DNA of 64,000 bases, from contig NZ_JAMXHT010000006.1 of NCBI RefSeq assembly GCF_023955655.1, positions 496,001-560,000 of the forward strand, written 5' to 3'. The notes beneath the pieces are model-generated. The model did no database searches. It saw only the letters and a program-made list of their open reading frames with translations, and was not told the DNA's origin. A program made the translations under genes and the position numbers. The DNA is from Ralstonia soli (lineage in GTDB: Bacteria > Pseudomonadota > Gammaproteobacteria > Burkholderiales > Burkholderiaceae). Each line of letters begins with the position of its first letter. Position 1 is the first letter of the stretch. Positions 42,445 through 52,793 of the stretch are shown in pieces.

Positions 42445-44087
42445 AGCATCACTCCCCGGTCTGCGGCCAGCGCGGCCACGGCTTCGTGGAACACCTGGGC
42501 GCGATGTTCGTAATTGCGGAACATGTCGAAGCTTGCGCACGCCGGCGACAGCAATACGGCATCGCCCGGTTGGGCGAGTGCGGCCGCTTCCTGCACGGCG
42601 GCCTCCAGCGTCGGGGCATCGAGCAACGTGACACCGGTATTGGCCAGCGCCTCGCGGATCAGCGGCGCATCGCGACCGATCAGCACCACGGCGCGCGCGT
42701 ACTGCGCGACCGGCGCGGCCAGGGGCGAGAAGTCCTGGCCCTTGCCATCGCCGCCCGCAATCAGCACCACGTGCTTGGACAGGCCCGAGAGCGCCGCCAC
42801 CGTCGCTCCGACGTTGGTGCCCTTGCTGTCGTCAAAGAATTCGAGATCGTCAAACGCGGCGATCAGCTCGACCCGATGCGGCTCGCCGGCGTAATCGCGC
42901 AAGCCGTGCAACAGCGCGCTGATCGGCAGACCAATTGCGCGGCACAGCGCAAGTGCGGCCATCGCGTTGGTGGCGTTGTGCAGGCCGCGGATGCGCAGCG
43001 CGTCGGCTGGCATCAGGCGCTTGAGGCGCACCGGCACGGGCGCGGGGGGGGGCGTGTCGCCCTTTTTGCGGCGCGTCGGTTTCGGCAGATCGTCCTGGTC
43101 GGCTTCGGCCAGCACGATCCACGGCATGCCGCCTTCGCGTAGCAGGCCGAGTGCATCGGGCGTGGCGGGCTCGTCGGTCCCGAAGGTGACGTCGCCACCG
43201 GTCTTGCTGGCGAAAGCCATCACGCCCGCGTCCTGGCGGTTCAGCACGCGCGCGGTGTTGGCGCCGAAGATGCGGCCCTTGGCGGCGGCATAGGCGTCCA
43301 TCGTGCCGTGCCAGTCGAGGTGATCCTGCGTGATGTTCAGGATGGTCGCGGCGTCGGCGTCGAGCGTGTGCGTGGTTTCCAACTGGAAGCTGGAGAGCTC
43401 CAGCACCCACACGTCGGGCAGCGTGCCGGCGTCGACACACTCGGTGAGCTTGTCCAGCGCCGACGGGCTGATGTTGCCCGCTACGCCGACGGTCTTGCCG
43501 GCGCGCTCGACCAGGGCGCCCGTGAGCGCGGTAGTGGTCGTCTTGCCGTTGGTACCGGTGATGGCCAGCACGCGCGGCGCGTAACCCTGTGCGGACTCGA
43601 GCCCCGCCAGCGCGCGCGCAAACAATTCGATCTCGCCCCACACCGGCACGGTCCATGCATTGGCGTCAGCCAGCAGCGCGGCGACATTGGCATCCAGCGG
43701 CGACAGGCCGGGGCTGATCGCCACCAGCGTCACGCCTTCCAGCAGCGACACGGCAAACGGGCCGCTCACGAACTCGGCGTCCGGCACATGGGCGCGCAGC
43801 GTCGGCAGGTTGGCCGGTGCTTCGCGGGTGTCGGCCACGCGCACCCGTGCGCCATGGCGAGCACACCAGCGCGCCATCGCCAGGCCGGATTCGCCCAGGC
43901 CGAGCACCAGCACGAACGGCGCGTCGAACTCGCCGAACATGCGCGGCGACTGCGCGGTCTCGGCAGCGGGCATCGGCTCGGCGGAGTCGAACGTGGCGGT
44001 CACGGCCTCCACTGCCGCTTCCGGCGGGGGGGCCATGTCGTCGTCCTCGGGTGCGGTGGGCTCGATCATGTCTACCATGTCCGTCAC
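42441..44087 (-). CDS. murD: UDP-N-acetylmuramoylalanine--D-glutamate ligase
   Basis: MurD adds D-glutamate to UDP-MurNAc-L-Ala. The Mur-ligase core starts with [17 protein letters not shown], has the ATP loop [11 protein letters not shown] and ends in [19 protein letters not shown]. The start is uncertain. A GTG at 44087 overlaps the mraY stop in the style of neighbouring junctions and gives 548 residues. Other starts are ATG 44078 or 43940 (499 residues), the last giving MFGEFDAPF just before the core. The long form carries about 49 acidic, Pro/Ala/Met-rich residues. There is also a basic, Pro-rich insertion ([18 protein letters not shown]) in the central domain, not seen in E. coli MurD. 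Confidence 0.93.
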   Translation of the reverse strand: MTDMVDMIEPTAPEDDDMAPPPEAAVEAVTATFDSAEPMPAAETAQSPRMFGEFDAPFVLVLGLGESGLAMARWCARHGARVRVADTREAPANLPTLRAHVPDAEFVSGPFAVSLLEGVTLVAISPGLSPLDANVAALLADANAWTVPVWGEIELFARALAGLESAQGYAPRVLAITGTNGKTTTTALTGALVERAGKTVGVAGNISPSALDKLTECVDAGTLPDVWVLELSSFQLETTHTLDADAATILNITQDHLDWHGTMDAYAAAKGRIFGANTARVLNRQDAGVMAFASKTGGDVTFGTDEPATPDALGLLREGGMPWIVLAEADQDDLPKPTRRKKGDTPPPAPVPVRLKRLMPADALRIRGLHNATNAMAALALCRAIGLPISALLHGLRDYAGEPHRVELIAAFDDLEFFDDSKGTNVGATVAALSGLSKHVVLIAGGDGKGQDFSPLAAPVAQYARAVVLIGRDAPLIREALANTGVTLLDAPTLEAAVQEAAALAQPGDAVLLSPACASFDMFRNYEHRAQVFHEAVAALAADRGVML

Positions 44088-45253
44088 CGCAGCTTCAGGG
44101 TCGACAGGCCGATCAGCACCAGCATCATGGTGATGACCCAGAAGCGCACGACCACCTGCGTCTCTTTCCAGCCGGACAGCTCGAAATGGTGGTGCAGCGG
44201 CGCCATGCGGAACAGGCGCCGGCCCTCGCCGTAGCGCTTCTTGGTGAACTTGAACCACATCACCTGCAGCATCACTGAGACAGTCTCGGCCACGAAGATG
44301 CCGCCCATGATGAACAGCACGATCTCCTGGCGCACGATCACGGCGATGGTGCCGAGCGCGCCGCCCAGTGCCAGTGCGCCGACGTCACCCATGAACACCT
44401 GCGCCGGATGCGCGTTGAACCACAGGAACGCCAGGCCGGCGCCGGCCATCGCCGAGCAAAAAATCAGCAGTTCGCCCGCGCCCGGGATGTGCGGGAACAG
44501 CAGGTACTTGCTGTAGACGGCGCTGCCCATCACGTAGGCGAACACGCCCAGCGCGCTACCCACCAGCACGACCGGCATGATGACGAGGCCGTCCAGTCCG
44601 TCCGTCAGGTTCACCGCATTGCTGGAGCCGACGATGACGAGGTACGTCAGGATGATGAATCCGAACACGCCCAGCGGGTAGCTGATCTCCTTGAAGAACG
44701 GCACGATCAGGTGCGACTTGGCCGGCAGGTTCAGCGACAGGCCGCTGCGCACCCAGTCCATGAACAGCTCGAGCACGCGCATGTTGCTGGTCTCGGACAC
44801 CGAGAACGCCAGGTACGCCGCGGCAAACAGGCCGATCACGGTCTGCCAGAAGAACTTCTCGCGCGAGGACATGCCCTTCGGGTCGCGGTACACCACCTTG
44901 CGGTAGTCATCCACCCAACCGATCGCGCCGTAGCCCAGCGTGACCAGCAGCACGATCCAGATGAAGCGGTTGCCCCAATCGGCCCACAGCAGCGTGGACA
45001 CGGCAATGCCGATGAGCACCAGCACACCGCCCATGGTGGGCGTACCGGCCTTGACCAGGTGGGTCTGCGGGCCGTCCGTACGCACAGCTTGGCCGACCTT
45101 CAATGCGGTCAGCCGACGGATCACCAGCGGCCCGAACCCGAGGCCGATCACCAGCGCCGTGAGGGATGCCATCACGGCCCGGAACGTCAGATAGTTGAAG
45201 ACGCGCAGGAAGCCGTAGTCGTTCTGCAGCCATTGCGCCAATGCCAATAACAT
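44084..45253 (-). CDS. mraY: Phospho-MurNAc-pentapeptide transferase
   Basis: MraY makes lipid I by transferring phospho-MurNAc-pentapeptide to undecaprenyl phosphate. The 389-residue protein has about ten membrane segments, [11 protein letters not shown] (about 67-77), [10 protein letters not shown] (DD motif), NLTDGLDGL, and [11 protein letters not shown] near the C-terminus. Length is typical for betaproteobacteria. It is 15 bp after murF. Confidence 0.97.
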   Translation of the reverse strand: MLLALAQWLQNDYGFLRVFNYLTFRAVMASLTALVIGLGFGPLVIRRLTALKVGQAVRTDGPQTHLVKAGTPTMGGVLVLIGIAVSTLLWADWGNRFIWIVLLVTLGYGAIGWVDDYRKVVYRDPKGMSSREKFFWQTVIGLFAAAYLAFSVSETSNMRVLELFMDWVRSGLSLNLPAKSHLIVPFFKEISYPLGVFGFIILTYLVIVGSSNAVNLTDGLDGLVIMPVVLVGSALGVFAYVMGSAVYSKYLLFPHIPGAGELLIFCSAMAGAGLAFLWFNAHPAQVFMGDVGALALGGALGTIAVIVRQEIVLFIMGGIFVAETVSVMLQVMWFKFTKKRYGEGRRLFRMAPLHHHFELSGWKETQVVVRFWVITMMLVLIGLSTLKLR

Positions 45254-45268
45254 GGGTTCTTGCTTCCC

Positions 45269-46711
45269 TTAATGCTTCTGTTGTGTGGAAGATCCGGTCG
45301 CTGCTCGTGTTTCAACTTGTGCAGCCGGGTCTTTCAAGACCAGCGCTTCGACAATGCGTTCCATTCGCATGAAGCGCGAGCCCTTCACCAATACTGTCGC
45401 GGCCGGTGCAATGCCCGGCACGCCGTGTTCAATCAGGTCTTCGGCAGACGCGAAATGCCGTGCGCCCGCGCCAAAGGCATCCACCGTGTGGCGCGCCAGT
45501 TCGCCGGTCGCCAGCACCGCATCGATGCCGCGCTCGCGCGCATACGCGCCGATCTCCTCGTGGAATGCCGGACCCTGCGTGCCCACTTCGCCCATGTCGC
45601 CGAGCACCAGCCAGCGCGGCGCCGGCAGCGTGACGAGCGCGTCGATGGCTGCACGCACGGAATCCGGATTCGCGTTGTAGGTGTCGTCGATGACGAGGCC
45701 ACCGTGCGCGCCCGGCTTGCGCTGCAGCCGGCCCTTGACCGGCGCGAAGTTGCCCAGCGCCTGCGCAATCACGTCGGGTGCCACACCGGCGGCCAGCGCG
45801 CAGGCCGTCGCCGCCAAGGCGTTGCGCGCGTTGTGCAAACCCAGCAGCGGCAGCGTGATGACGAAGCGCTGGCCCGGGGCCTGCACGTCGATGCGCTGGC
45901 CGTCGGCGGTGTCCGCTACGGTGCCGCGCACGGCGCCGGCATCGATACCAAAATCGAGCACACGGCGCGAGCCCGCGGCCGCTTGCCACACCGGCGCGTA
46001 TTCACCACCGTTGGCGGCATCGCGCGGATACACCGCCACGCCGTCGGTCGGCAGCGCGGCCAGCACGGCGGCGTGTTCTTCGGCCACCGCTTGCACGCTG
46101 ACCATGAATTCCTGGTGCTCGCGCTGCGCGTTGTTGATCATCGCCACCGTCGGCTGGGCGATGGCGGCCAGCGCGGCCGTTTCGCCCGGATGGTTCATGC
46201 CAAGTTCAAGCACCGCCAGCTTGTGCTGCGCATTCAGGCGGAACAGCGTGAGCGGTAAGCCAATGTCGTTGTTGAAGTTGCCGGCGGTCGCCAGACGGGC
46301 GTCCTCGCCCACGGCCTGCGCGAAGATCGCGGAGATCATCTCCTTGACCGTGGTCTTGCCGTTGCTGCCCGTCACCGCCACGACCGGAATCGGGAACTGG
46401 CGGCGCCAGCCGGCGGCGAGCTGGCCCAGACCCGCGCGCGTGTCAGCCACGGTGAGCACCGCCACGTTGGACATATCCAGCGTGGCCGCCGGCGCGCGCG
46501 ATACCAACACGGCCGCCGCGCCTCGCGCCACTACCTCGGGCAGGAAGTCGTGCGCGTCAAAGCGCTCGCCGATCAGCGCGACGAACAGATCGCCGGGCTG
46601 CACGGCGCGGCTGTCGGTCGTCACACGCAGGATGGCGGCGTCGGGGCCGGCCAGGTGCGCGCCGGACATCCTGGCCGCGGCATCGGCAGCGCGCATCATC
46701 ACGGGGCTCAT
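45269..46711 (-). CDS. murF: UDP-MurNAc-tripeptide--D-Ala-D-Ala ligase
   Basis: MurF adds the D-Ala-D-Ala dipeptide made by Ddl. The 480-residue protein has VTGSNGKTTVKEM (about 113), GNFNNDIGLPLTL, LELGMNHPGE and the C-terminal DDTYNANPDSV and LGDMGEVG. The start overlaps the end of murE by four bases; the ORF tail is Thr/Gln-rich and not conserved. Confidence 0.96.
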   Translation of the reverse strand: MSPVMMRAADAAARMSGAHLAGPDAAILRVTTDSRAVQPGDLFVALIGERFDAHDFLPEVVARGAAAVLVSRAPAATLDMSNVAVLTVADTRAGLGQLAAGWRRQFPIPVVAVTGSNGKTTVKEMISAIFAQAVGEDARLATAGNFNNDIGLPLTLFRLNAQHKLAVLELGMNHPGETAALAAIAQPTVAMINNAQREHQEFMVSVQAVAEEHAAVLAALPTDGVAVYPRDAANGGEYAPVWQAAAGSRRVLDFGIDAGAVRGTVADTADGQRIDVQAPGQRFVITLPLLGLHNARNALAATACALAAGVAPDVIAQALGNFAPVKGRLQRKPGAHGGLVIDDTYNANPDSVRAAIDALVTLPAPRWLVLGDMGEVGTQGPAFHEEIGAYARERGIDAVLATGELARHTVDAFGAGARHFASAEDLIEHGVPGIAPAATVLVKGSRFMRMERIVEALVLKDPAAQVETRAATGSSTQQKH

Positions 46712-48264
46712 GCGTTCACCCCCCGTGCTGCGAGCGCCAGGCGCACATGTTCCTGATCAGAGAACGGCCGCTTGCGACCAGCAATTTCCTGCGTCGATTC
46801 ATGCCCCTTGCCGGCCACGACAATCACGTCATGCGCGTCGGCGTGGCGCACCGCGTGCAGGATGGCGGCGGCGCGATCTTCGATCTGCGCGGCGGCATGG
46901 GGGTTGTCCATGCCATCAGCGATCTCGTCGAGGATGTGTTGCGGATCTTCGCTGCGCGGATTGTCGGAAGTAAGCACCACGTGCTGCGCCAGACGCTCGG
47001 CGATGGCGCCCATCTGCGGGCGCTTACCGGGGTCGCGATCGCCGCCGCAGCCGAACACGGCCCAGAGCTTGCCGCCGCGCGTTTCGGTAATCGGCGCGAG
47101 TGCGCGCAGCGTCTGCTCCAGCGCATCGGGCGTGTGGGCGTAGTCGACCACCACCAGGGGGCCATCTTCGCCGCCGAAGCGTTCCATGCGGCCGCTCACA
47201 GGCGTGAGCTTTTCCAGGCGAGCGATGGCGTCCTGCCACGGCACACCGGCCGCCAGCAGCGCGCCGAGCACGCCCAGCAAGTTGGATACGTTGAACAAGC
47301 CGACCGTCGGCGCATGCACCGTCGCGTGACCAAAGCTGCCGTCCACATCGAACGTCGTGCCGGTGCGGTGTGCGCGCACGTTGGTGGCACGCAGCCATTG
47401 CCTGGCACCGTTCTGCGCGGCAGCGTCGCCGTCAATGCCGTATTCGATGGTGTCGATCTCTGCACGCGCGCTCTGCAGCAGCCGCACGCCGGCCGCGTCG
47501 TCACGGTTGATGACAGCCGCACGCAAGCCCGGCCAGCCAAACAGGCGTGCCTTGGCGAGCTCGTACTCGGCCATGGTGCCGTGATAGTCCAGGTGATCCT
47601 GCGTGAGGTTCGTGAACACCGCGATGTCGAAGCGGGTACCGTCCACGCGGCCTTGCTCCAGGCCGTGCGACGACACTTCCATGGCGATGGCGCGGGCGCC
47701 CGCGCGGTGCAGGTCGGCGAGGCTGTGCTGCAGCTGGATGGCATCCGGCGTGGTGAAGCCCGTGGCTACCAGCGCGTCGACAAACCCCGTGCCGAGCGTA
47801 CCCACCACTGCGCAACGCTCGCCCTGCTTGGTGAGCGCCTGCGCGATCCACTGCGAACACGACGTCTTGCCGTTGGTGCCGGTCACGCCAATCACACGCA
47901 GCGCCTCAGGCCCCGGCACGCCGTACCACTGCGCGGCCAGCGGGCCAGCCAGCTCGGCCAGGCCGTCCACGGGAAGGATGCGCACGGGTGTGTCGGCGGG
48001 CATGGCATAGCCGTGGGCTTCAGCCAGCACGGCGGAAGCGCCGGCCTCGATGGCCAGGGGAATGTGCGGACGGCCATCGCCATGCTGGCGCACGTTACCG
48101 AGCACATAGGCGACGAACACATCGCCCGTCTTGAGCTTGCGCGTGTCACTGGTGATGTCGGCGCCGGCGGGCACTTGCGTACGCAGCCAGTCGAGCACGG
48201 GCGCCAGACGCACGGCGATGGGCGTGCGATCGGACGTCAAGGTGCTGGTGGATCGGCTGGTCAT
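46708..48264 (-). CDS. murE: UDP-MurNAc-L-Ala-D-Glu--meso-diaminopimelate ligase
   Basis: MurE adds the third residue of the stem peptide. The DNPRSEDP motif in the C-terminal domain is the DNPR signature of meso-diaminopimelate specificity, as expected for a Gram-negative. The 518-residue protein also has DSR-equivalent SDTRKLKTGDVFVA, GVTGTNGKTSCSQW, TNLTQDHLDYHG and VDYAHTPDAL. It overlaps ftsI and murF by four bases each. Confidence 0.97.
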   Translation of the reverse strand: MTSRSTSTLTSDRTPIAVRLAPVLDWLRTQVPAGADITSDTRKLKTGDVFVAYVLGNVRQHGDGRPHIPLAIEAGASAVLAEAHGYAMPADTPVRILPVDGLAELAGPLAAQWYGVPGPEALRVIGVTGTNGKTSCSQWIAQALTKQGERCAVVGTLGTGFVDALVATGFTTPDAIQLQHSLADLHRAGARAIAMEVSSHGLEQGRVDGTRFDIAVFTNLTQDHLDYHGTMAEYELAKARLFGWPGLRAAVINRDDAAGVRLLQSARAEIDTIEYGIDGDAAAQNGARQWLRATNVRAHRTGTTFDVDGSFGHATVHAPTVGLFNVSNLLGVLGALLAAGVPWQDAIARLEKLTPVSGRMERFGGEDGPLVVVDYAHTPDALEQTLRALAPITETRGGKLWAVFGCGGDRDPGKRPQMGAIAERLAQHVVLTSDNPRSEDPQHILDEIADGMDNPHAAAQIEDRAAAILHAVRHADAHDVIVVAGKGHESTQEIAGRKRPFSDQEHVRLALAARGVNA

Positions 48265-50048
48265 TGCAGCCCTCCCACGGGTTCTTCCGGCACCTCCGGG
48301 GTCATCACGAGCTGGCGCACGGGCGAATCCGGCGGCACGTTCAGCGCGCGCAGGGTGCCGCCCACGATCTGCGAGAACACCGGCCCGGCCGCGCCGCCGC
48401 CATAGCGGTTGCCCACGGTGGGCTCGTCCACGCTCACCGCCACGATGATGCGCGGGTTCGACATCGGCGCCAGGCCAATGAACGAGGCACGATACTTGGA
48501 GCGGTCATAGCCGCGCCCGGTGTGCTTCCAGGCCGTGCCGGTCTTGCCACCCACGCGGTAGCCCATCACCTGGGCCTGGGGCGCGGTGCCGCCGGGCGCC
48601 GTCACCGTTTCCAGCATCTGACGGACCTGCCGTGCCACCTCTGGCGAGATCACACGCTCGCCCTGCGGCGGCTGGCCGTTGGTGCGGTACATCGTGATCG
48701 GGATCAGCTCGCCGTCGTGCGCGAAGATGGTGTAGGCATGCGCGATCTGGAACAGCGATACCGACAGGCCGTAGCCATACGACATGGTCGCCTGCTCGAT
48801 GCGGCGCCACTTGTTGGCCGGCCGCAGCCGCCCCGCCACCGCGCCTGGGAAGCCGATCTTGGGCGCCTGCCCCAAGCCGACGCTGGTAAACATGTCCCAC
48901 ATTTCCTGCGGCTTGAGCGTCATCGCGATCTTGGTCGTACCGATGTTGCTCGAGTGCTGGATGACCTGCGCGACCGTCAGCGTGCCGTAGTTGCTCGTGT
49001 CCGAAATGGTGGCGCCTTCGAAGCTGAATTTGCCATTGGTCTGCACCAGCGTGTTGGGCGTCACGCGCTTGAGTTGCAGCGCCAGGCTGATGGTGATCGG
49101 CTTCATCATCGAGCCGGGCTCGAAGGTGTCGGTCAGCACGCGGTTGCGCAGCTGCTCGCCCGACAGGCGGCTGCGGTCGTTCGGGTTGTACGTGGGGTAG
49201 TTGGCCAGTGCCAGTACCTCGCCGGTCTGGGCATCCAGCACGATGGCGCTGGCCGCCTTGGCGTGCGTGCGCTCAATGGCGGCCTTCAGTTCGTTGAAGG
49301 TCAGGTACTGGATCTTGGCGTCGATCGACAGGGTCTGGTCATGCCCGTCGCGCGGGGCCTTGAGCACGCCCACATCTTCCACCACGCGGCCCAGGCGGTC
49401 CTTGATCACCTGGCGCTGACCGGCGGCACCCGCAAGGTCCGACTCGCGCGCCAGCTCCATGCCTTCCTGACCCTTGTCCTCGACGTTGGTGAAGCCGACG
49501 ATGTGCGCCATCGCCTCCCCTTCCGGGTAGAAGCGCTTGTACTCGCGCGTCTGATAAACACCGTCGATCTTGAGCGCGGCAATCTGGTCGGCCACGTCGG
49601 GCAACACCTGGCGCTTGAGGTAGACGAAGCCCTTGTCTTCGCCCAGCTTGGCGGCCAGCTCCTTGTTGCTCATGCCGAGCAGCTTGGCCAGTTTCTGCAT
49701 GTCGGCGCCCGGCACGTCGTTCGGAACGTCTTCCGGCACAGCCCAGATGGCCTTCACCGGCAGGCTGGTCGCCAACACCAGACCGTTGCGATCGAGAATC
49801 TTGCCGCGCGTGGCCGGCAGCTCCAGCGTGCGCTGGAAGCGCTTCTTGCCCTCGGCTTCATAGAAGCGGTTGCCTGGCCCCTGAATCCACAGTGCGCGGC
49901 CGATGAGCGCCACGAACGCCGCGAACATCAGGAACACGACCAGCTTCGAGCGCCACATCGGCAAGCGCAGCCCGAGCACCGGGCTGGCGGAGAACTGGCC
50001 CAGGCGCGCGCGCGCCGTGGTGCCGTTGGTTTTGCGTGCGCCGCTCAT
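48261..50048 (-). CDS. ftsI: Septal peptidoglycan transpeptidase (PBP3)
   Basis: FtsI crosslinks septal peptidoglycan with FtsW. The 595-residue class B PBP has a membrane segment at about 35-55, the PBP dimer domain (GKILDRNG, then RYKRFYPEGEAMAHIVG-like region) and the transpeptidase domain. Its catalytic motifs are S313-M-M-K316 (FEPGSMMKP), SSN (about 367) and KTGT (about 504). The SMMK variant of SxxK keeps both catalytic residues. It overlaps ftsL and murE by four bases. Confidence 0.96.
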   Translation of the reverse strand: MSGARKTNGTTARARLGQFSASPVLGLRLPMWRSKLVVFLMFAAFVALIGRALWIQGPGNRFYEAEGKKRFQRTLELPATRGKILDRNGLVLATSLPVKAIWAVPEDVPNDVPGADMQKLAKLLGMSNKELAAKLGEDKGFVYLKRQVLPDVADQIAALKIDGVYQTREYKRFYPEGEAMAHIVGFTNVEDKGQEGMELARESDLAGAAGQRQVIKDRLGRVVEDVGVLKAPRDGHDQTLSIDAKIQYLTFNELKAAIERTHAKAASAIVLDAQTGEVLALANYPTYNPNDRSRLSGEQLRNRVLTDTFEPGSMMKPITISLALQLKRVTPNTLVQTNGKFSFEGATISDTSNYGTLTVAQVIQHSSNIGTTKIAMTLKPQEMWDMFTSVGLGQAPKIGFPGAVAGRLRPANKWRRIEQATMSYGYGLSVSLFQIAHAYTIFAHDGELIPITMYRTNGQPPQGERVISPEVARQVRQMLETVTAPGGTAPQAQVMGYRVGGKTGTAWKHTGRGYDRSKYRASFIGLAPMSNPRIIVAVSVDEPTVGNRYGGGAAGPVFSQIVGGTLRALNVPPDSPVRQLVMTPEVPEEPVGGLQ

Positions 50049-50380
50049 GGCTGGACTCCTGAAGCCGTGGGCGCGCTGGCCGTGGTGGAGGCACTGGCCC
50101 CAGCCGCCGGCACATCGGCAAACCCCTGCAGATACTGCGTGCGGCCCGCCTGGGCGGGCGCCATCTTCAATTGCTTGCTCGCGATGTCGGCAATGCGAGC
50201 ACTCTTGCCCAGCGCGCTCTGCTCATATTGCAGGCGCGACCAGTCAATATTCAGTTGCTTCTCTTCCGCCTGCGCGCGATCCAGCGCGACAAACAGTTGC
50301 CGCGCCTGATGCTGTGCGTTGACCAGCGACAGCGCGCACAGCACCAGCGCGGTCAGCAGGAACATGTTCAGGCGGTTCAT
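50045..50380 (-). CDS. ftsL: Cell division protein FtsL
   Basis: FtsL forms the FtsQLB complex that activates FtsWI. The 111-residue protein has a short N-terminus, one membrane segment (about 5-22) and a periplasmic helical region (QHQARQLFVALDRAQAEEKQLNIDWSRLQ type heptads) ending in an Ala/Ser/Thr tail. Position between rsmH and ftsI supports the assignment more than sequence, which is poorly conserved in this family. Confidence 0.9.
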   Translation of the reverse strand: MNRLNMFLLTALVLCALSLVNAQHQARQLFVALDRAQAEEKQLNIDWSRLQYEQSALGKSARIADIASKQLKMAPAQAGRTQYLQGFADVPAAGASASTTASAPTASGVQP

Positions 50381-50398
50381 ATCAGGCGGCCTCGTCGA

Positions 50399-51358
50399 TC
50401 AGCAACGCTCTGCCACGCGCATGATGGCCGAGCGCGCACGCGGGTTGGCCGACACCTCGGCCTCCGACGGCTTTACGCGGCCAAGCAGGCGCAACTGCGG
50501 CGCCGGCAGCTCATGCGCACGCAGCGGCGCCCGACGCATTTCCGGCGCGGCGGATTGCTCCGGGCGCGCCAGGGCCTGCATGAAGCGCTTGACGATGCGG
50601 TCTTCCAGCGAATGGAAGCTGATCACGACGAGACGTCCCCCCTGTTCCAGGCGATCAAAGGCGGCCTTCAGACCGGTTTCGAGGTCCGCAAGCTCTTGAT
50701 TGACGTGAATCCGTAAAGCTTGAAAGGTGCGGGTCGCAGGGTCTTGACCCTTCTCGCGTGTTTTGACGGCTTGCGCCACGAGCGCGGCAAGCTCGGATGT
50801 GCGATCGAGAGGACCTCGATCCCCGGATTGGCTCCGGCGAGCAACAATCGCCTTTGCAATCTGTACAGCAAACCGTTCTTCCCCATAGTCCCGTATCACC
50901 CTCGCAATGTCGCGCTCGTCAGCCTCGGCCAGCCATTGGGCTGCGGTGATGCCGCGCGTGGTGTCCATCCGCATGTCGAGCGGGCCGTCCATCCGGAACG
51001 AGAAGCCACGTGCGCCTTCGTCGATCTGCGGCGAGCTGATGCCCAGATCGAGCAGCACGCCGGCCACCCGTTCAATGCCGCGCACGTCCAGGCACTGGGC
51101 CATCTGCGCGAAGCTGTCATGCTCAATAGCGAAGCGGGCATCCTCTACGGTGCCCGCTTCGGTGATTGCTGCCGGGTCCTTGTCGAAGGCGACGAGTCTG
51201 CCGCCGGGCCCCAGCCGCTCCAGGATGCGCCGGCTGTGCCCGCCCCTCCCGAAAGTTCCATCGATATAGATGCCGTCGTCGCGCCAGATCAGCGCATCGA
51301 CCGCTTCGTCTAAAAGCACCGTTTGATGGCGCAGTCCCGTACTGGCTTGGGTAGTCAT
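50399..51358 (-). CDS. rsmH: 16S rRNA (cytosine1402-N4)-methyltransferase
   Basis: RsmH (MraW) methylates C1402 in the decoding centre of 16S rRNA using S-adenosylmethionine. The 319-residue protein has [13 protein letters not shown], the SAM-binding [13 protein letters not shown] (about 31-43), [12 protein letters not shown], and the C-terminal [13 protein letters not shown]. It lies 9 bp after mraZ. Confidence 0.97.
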   Translation of the reverse strand: MTTQASTGLRHQTVLLDEAVDALIWRDDGIYIDGTFGRGGHSRRILERLGPGGRLVAFDKDPAAITEAGTVEDARFAIEHDSFAQMAQCLDVRGIERVAGVLLDLGISSPQIDEGARGFSFRMDGPLDMRMDTTRGITAAQWLAEADERDIARVIRDYGEERFAVQIAKAIVARRSQSGDRGPLDRTSELAALVAQAVKTREKGQDPATRTFQALRIHVNQELADLETGLKAAFDRLEQGGRLVVISFHSLEDRIVKRFMQALARPEQSAAPEMRRAPLRAHELPAPQLRLLGRVKPSEAEVSANPRARSAIMRVAERC

Positions 51359-51367
51359 CTCGCGTCA

Positions 51368-51796
51368 TCAAAAGGAGAAATTCTTGAGGGCGTCGGGCAT
51401 GCCTTGCGCCATGGCGGCCTGCTCCTTCGCGGTGTACGTGGCGGCGTCCCAGACTTCGAAGTGACTGCCCATGCCGAGCAGCATCACGTCGCGTTCCAGG
51501 CCAGCCGCCGTGCGCAGTTCAGGGGTGATGAGAACGCGGCCGGCGGTATCGAGTTCCACGTCGGCGGCACTGCCCAGGAAGATCCGTTTCCACCAGTGGG
51601 CTTCCATCGGCAGCGCGGCAATGCGCTCGCGAAAGCGTTCCCACTCGGGGCGCGGAAACAGCATGAGGCAACCGTCCGGGTGCTTAGTCACAGTCACCCG
51701 GCCTTCGGCCTGCAGCTGAAGCGCTTCGCGGTGCCGCGACGGAATGGACATCCGCCCCTTGGCATCCAGCGTCAGCGCCGACGCACCCTGGAACAC
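51368..51796 (-). CDS. mraZ: Transcriptional regulator MraZ
   Basis: MraZ is the first gene of the dcw cluster and represses it by binding direct repeats near its promoter. The 142-residue protein has two SpoVT/AbrB-type half-domains with [15 protein letters not shown] (about 10-24) and [14 protein letters not shown] (about 81-94). The start [11 protein letters not shown] matches the family. Four repeats at 10-bp spacing lie upstream. Confidence 0.96.
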   Translation of the reverse strand: MFQGASALTLDAKGRMSIPSRHREALQLQAEGRVTVTKHPDGCLMLFPRPEWERFRERIAALPMEAHWWKRIFLGSAADVELDTAGRVLITPELRTAAGLERDVMLLGMGSHFEVWDAATYTAKEQAAMAQGMPDALKNFSF

Positions 51797-51853
51797 GTTG
51801 GATTCTCTCTCCGTAACCGCTTGGAAATGGCCCGCAAAACGACCTGTTCAAAC

Positions 51854-51886
51854 CACAAAACTACACTTTCTGACACTGTTTCCCAC
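51854..51886 (-). promoter_or_regulatory. MraZ operator: four GTG repeats at 10-bp spacing
   Basis: Read on the minus strand, GTG occurs at exact 10-bp intervals (plus-strand CAC at 51854, 51864, 51874 and 51884). The first is GTGGG, the next two GTGT and the last GTGG. This is the arrangement known for MraZ boxes (TGGGN repeats). It overlaps the -10 element and extends downstream, suited to repression. Confidence 0.75.
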
Positions 51887-51913
51887 TTTAGAGGAACGAC
51901 TTTAGGCGGTCAA
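51885..51913 (-). promoter_or_regulatory. Pmra promoter of the dcw cluster
   Basis: A -35 TTGACC (51908-51913) and a -10 TAAAGT (51885-51890) are separated by exactly 17 bp on the minus strand. The start would be about 80 bases before mraZ, immediately followed by the MraZ repeats. Confidence 0.7.
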
Positions 51914-52148
51914 GGCTTGCGGAGCCTTGCGAGAGGGAAAATTTGCAATCAGAACAATGACTTAGCGCGCACCGCACTGCAGCGCCAAACAGTTTTCCCA
52001 ATCAAATGAAGGAGATAGCGCGGTTTATGTAGAAACCACGTGAGAGAACCGCACGCAGTAACACCCGCAATTCGAGCGAATCGACCGCAGACGAGAGCGC
52101 TCGGGCGAATGGAGGAGCGCGATGTGCCGCCGGGCGGCGGCACGGGCG
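51914..52148. other. Upstream part of the mraZ-coq7 gap
   Basis: No gene is seen. The hairpin GTGCCGCC-GGGC-GGCGGCAC (52124-52143) lies 6 bases beyond the coq7 stop and may end that transcript, although no T-run follows. A smaller repeat GGTTT / AAACC is near 52022-52037. Open frames are short. Confidence 0.35.
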
Positions 52149-52793
52149 TCAGATGCGGTAAGCGGTGGTGGTCATGATGCGTGACGCGGCACGCATGGCT
52201 TGGCGGATGGGCGCAGGAAGGTCGATACCACCGGCCTGGCGCGCGTGATCGCCGTGACGGATTTCGTCATCGCGCATCTGGGCCACGATGGCGCGCGAGC
52301 GGGTGTCCTGTTCGGGCAATGTGTCGAGATGGCCATCGAGATGGTGCTCGACCTGGCGCTCGGTCTCGGCGACGAAGCCGAGGCTGATCTTGTCGCCCAG
52401 GCGCCCCGCCACCGCGCCGATGGTGAATGCGCCGGCGTACCACAGCGGGTTGAGCAGGCTCGGGCGGTCGTTCAATTCCTGCAGGCGCTGGGCGCACCAG
52501 GCGAGGTGGTCTTCTTCTTCGCGTGCGGCTTCGTCGAGCTGGGCTCGGATGGCCGGGTCTCGCGCGAAGAGCGCCTGGCCCTGATACAGCGCCTGGGCGC
52601 AGACCTCGCCCACGTGGTTCACCCGCATCAGACCGGCGGCGTGGCGGCGGTCGGCCTCGGAGAGCTTGGCCGCATCGTCTGCGGAGGTGAGAGCCGCGAT
52701 GACGGCATCAGCGGGGTTCGGTCGGCTGGCGCGGGTGATGCCGGCCACCGCGCGCAAGGCACGGTCGAATTCGGGAATGAAGCGGTCGAGCAT
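52149..52793 (-). CDS. coq7: 2-polyprenyl-3-methyl-6-methoxybenzoquinol hydroxylase
   Basis: Coq7 is the diiron hydroxylase of a late ubiquinone step, replacing UbiF in many betaproteobacteria. The 214-residue protein has diiron-ligand motifs [41 protein letters not shown] and [12 protein letters not shown]. The start [13 protein letters not shown] was chosen over an upstream ATG that adds a non-conserved dozen residues. It works with ispB in the same pathway. Confidence 0.93.
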   Translation of the reverse strand: MLDRFIPEFDRALRAVAGITRASRPNPADAVIAALTSADDAAKLSEADRRHAAGLMRVNHVGEVCAQALYQGQALFARDPAIRAQLDEAAREEEDHLAWCAQRLQELNDRPSLLNPLWYAGAFTIGAVAGRLGDKISLGFVAETERQVEHHLDGHLDTLPEQDTRSRAIVAQMRDDEIRHGDHARQAGGIDLPAPIRQAMRAASRIMTTTAYRI

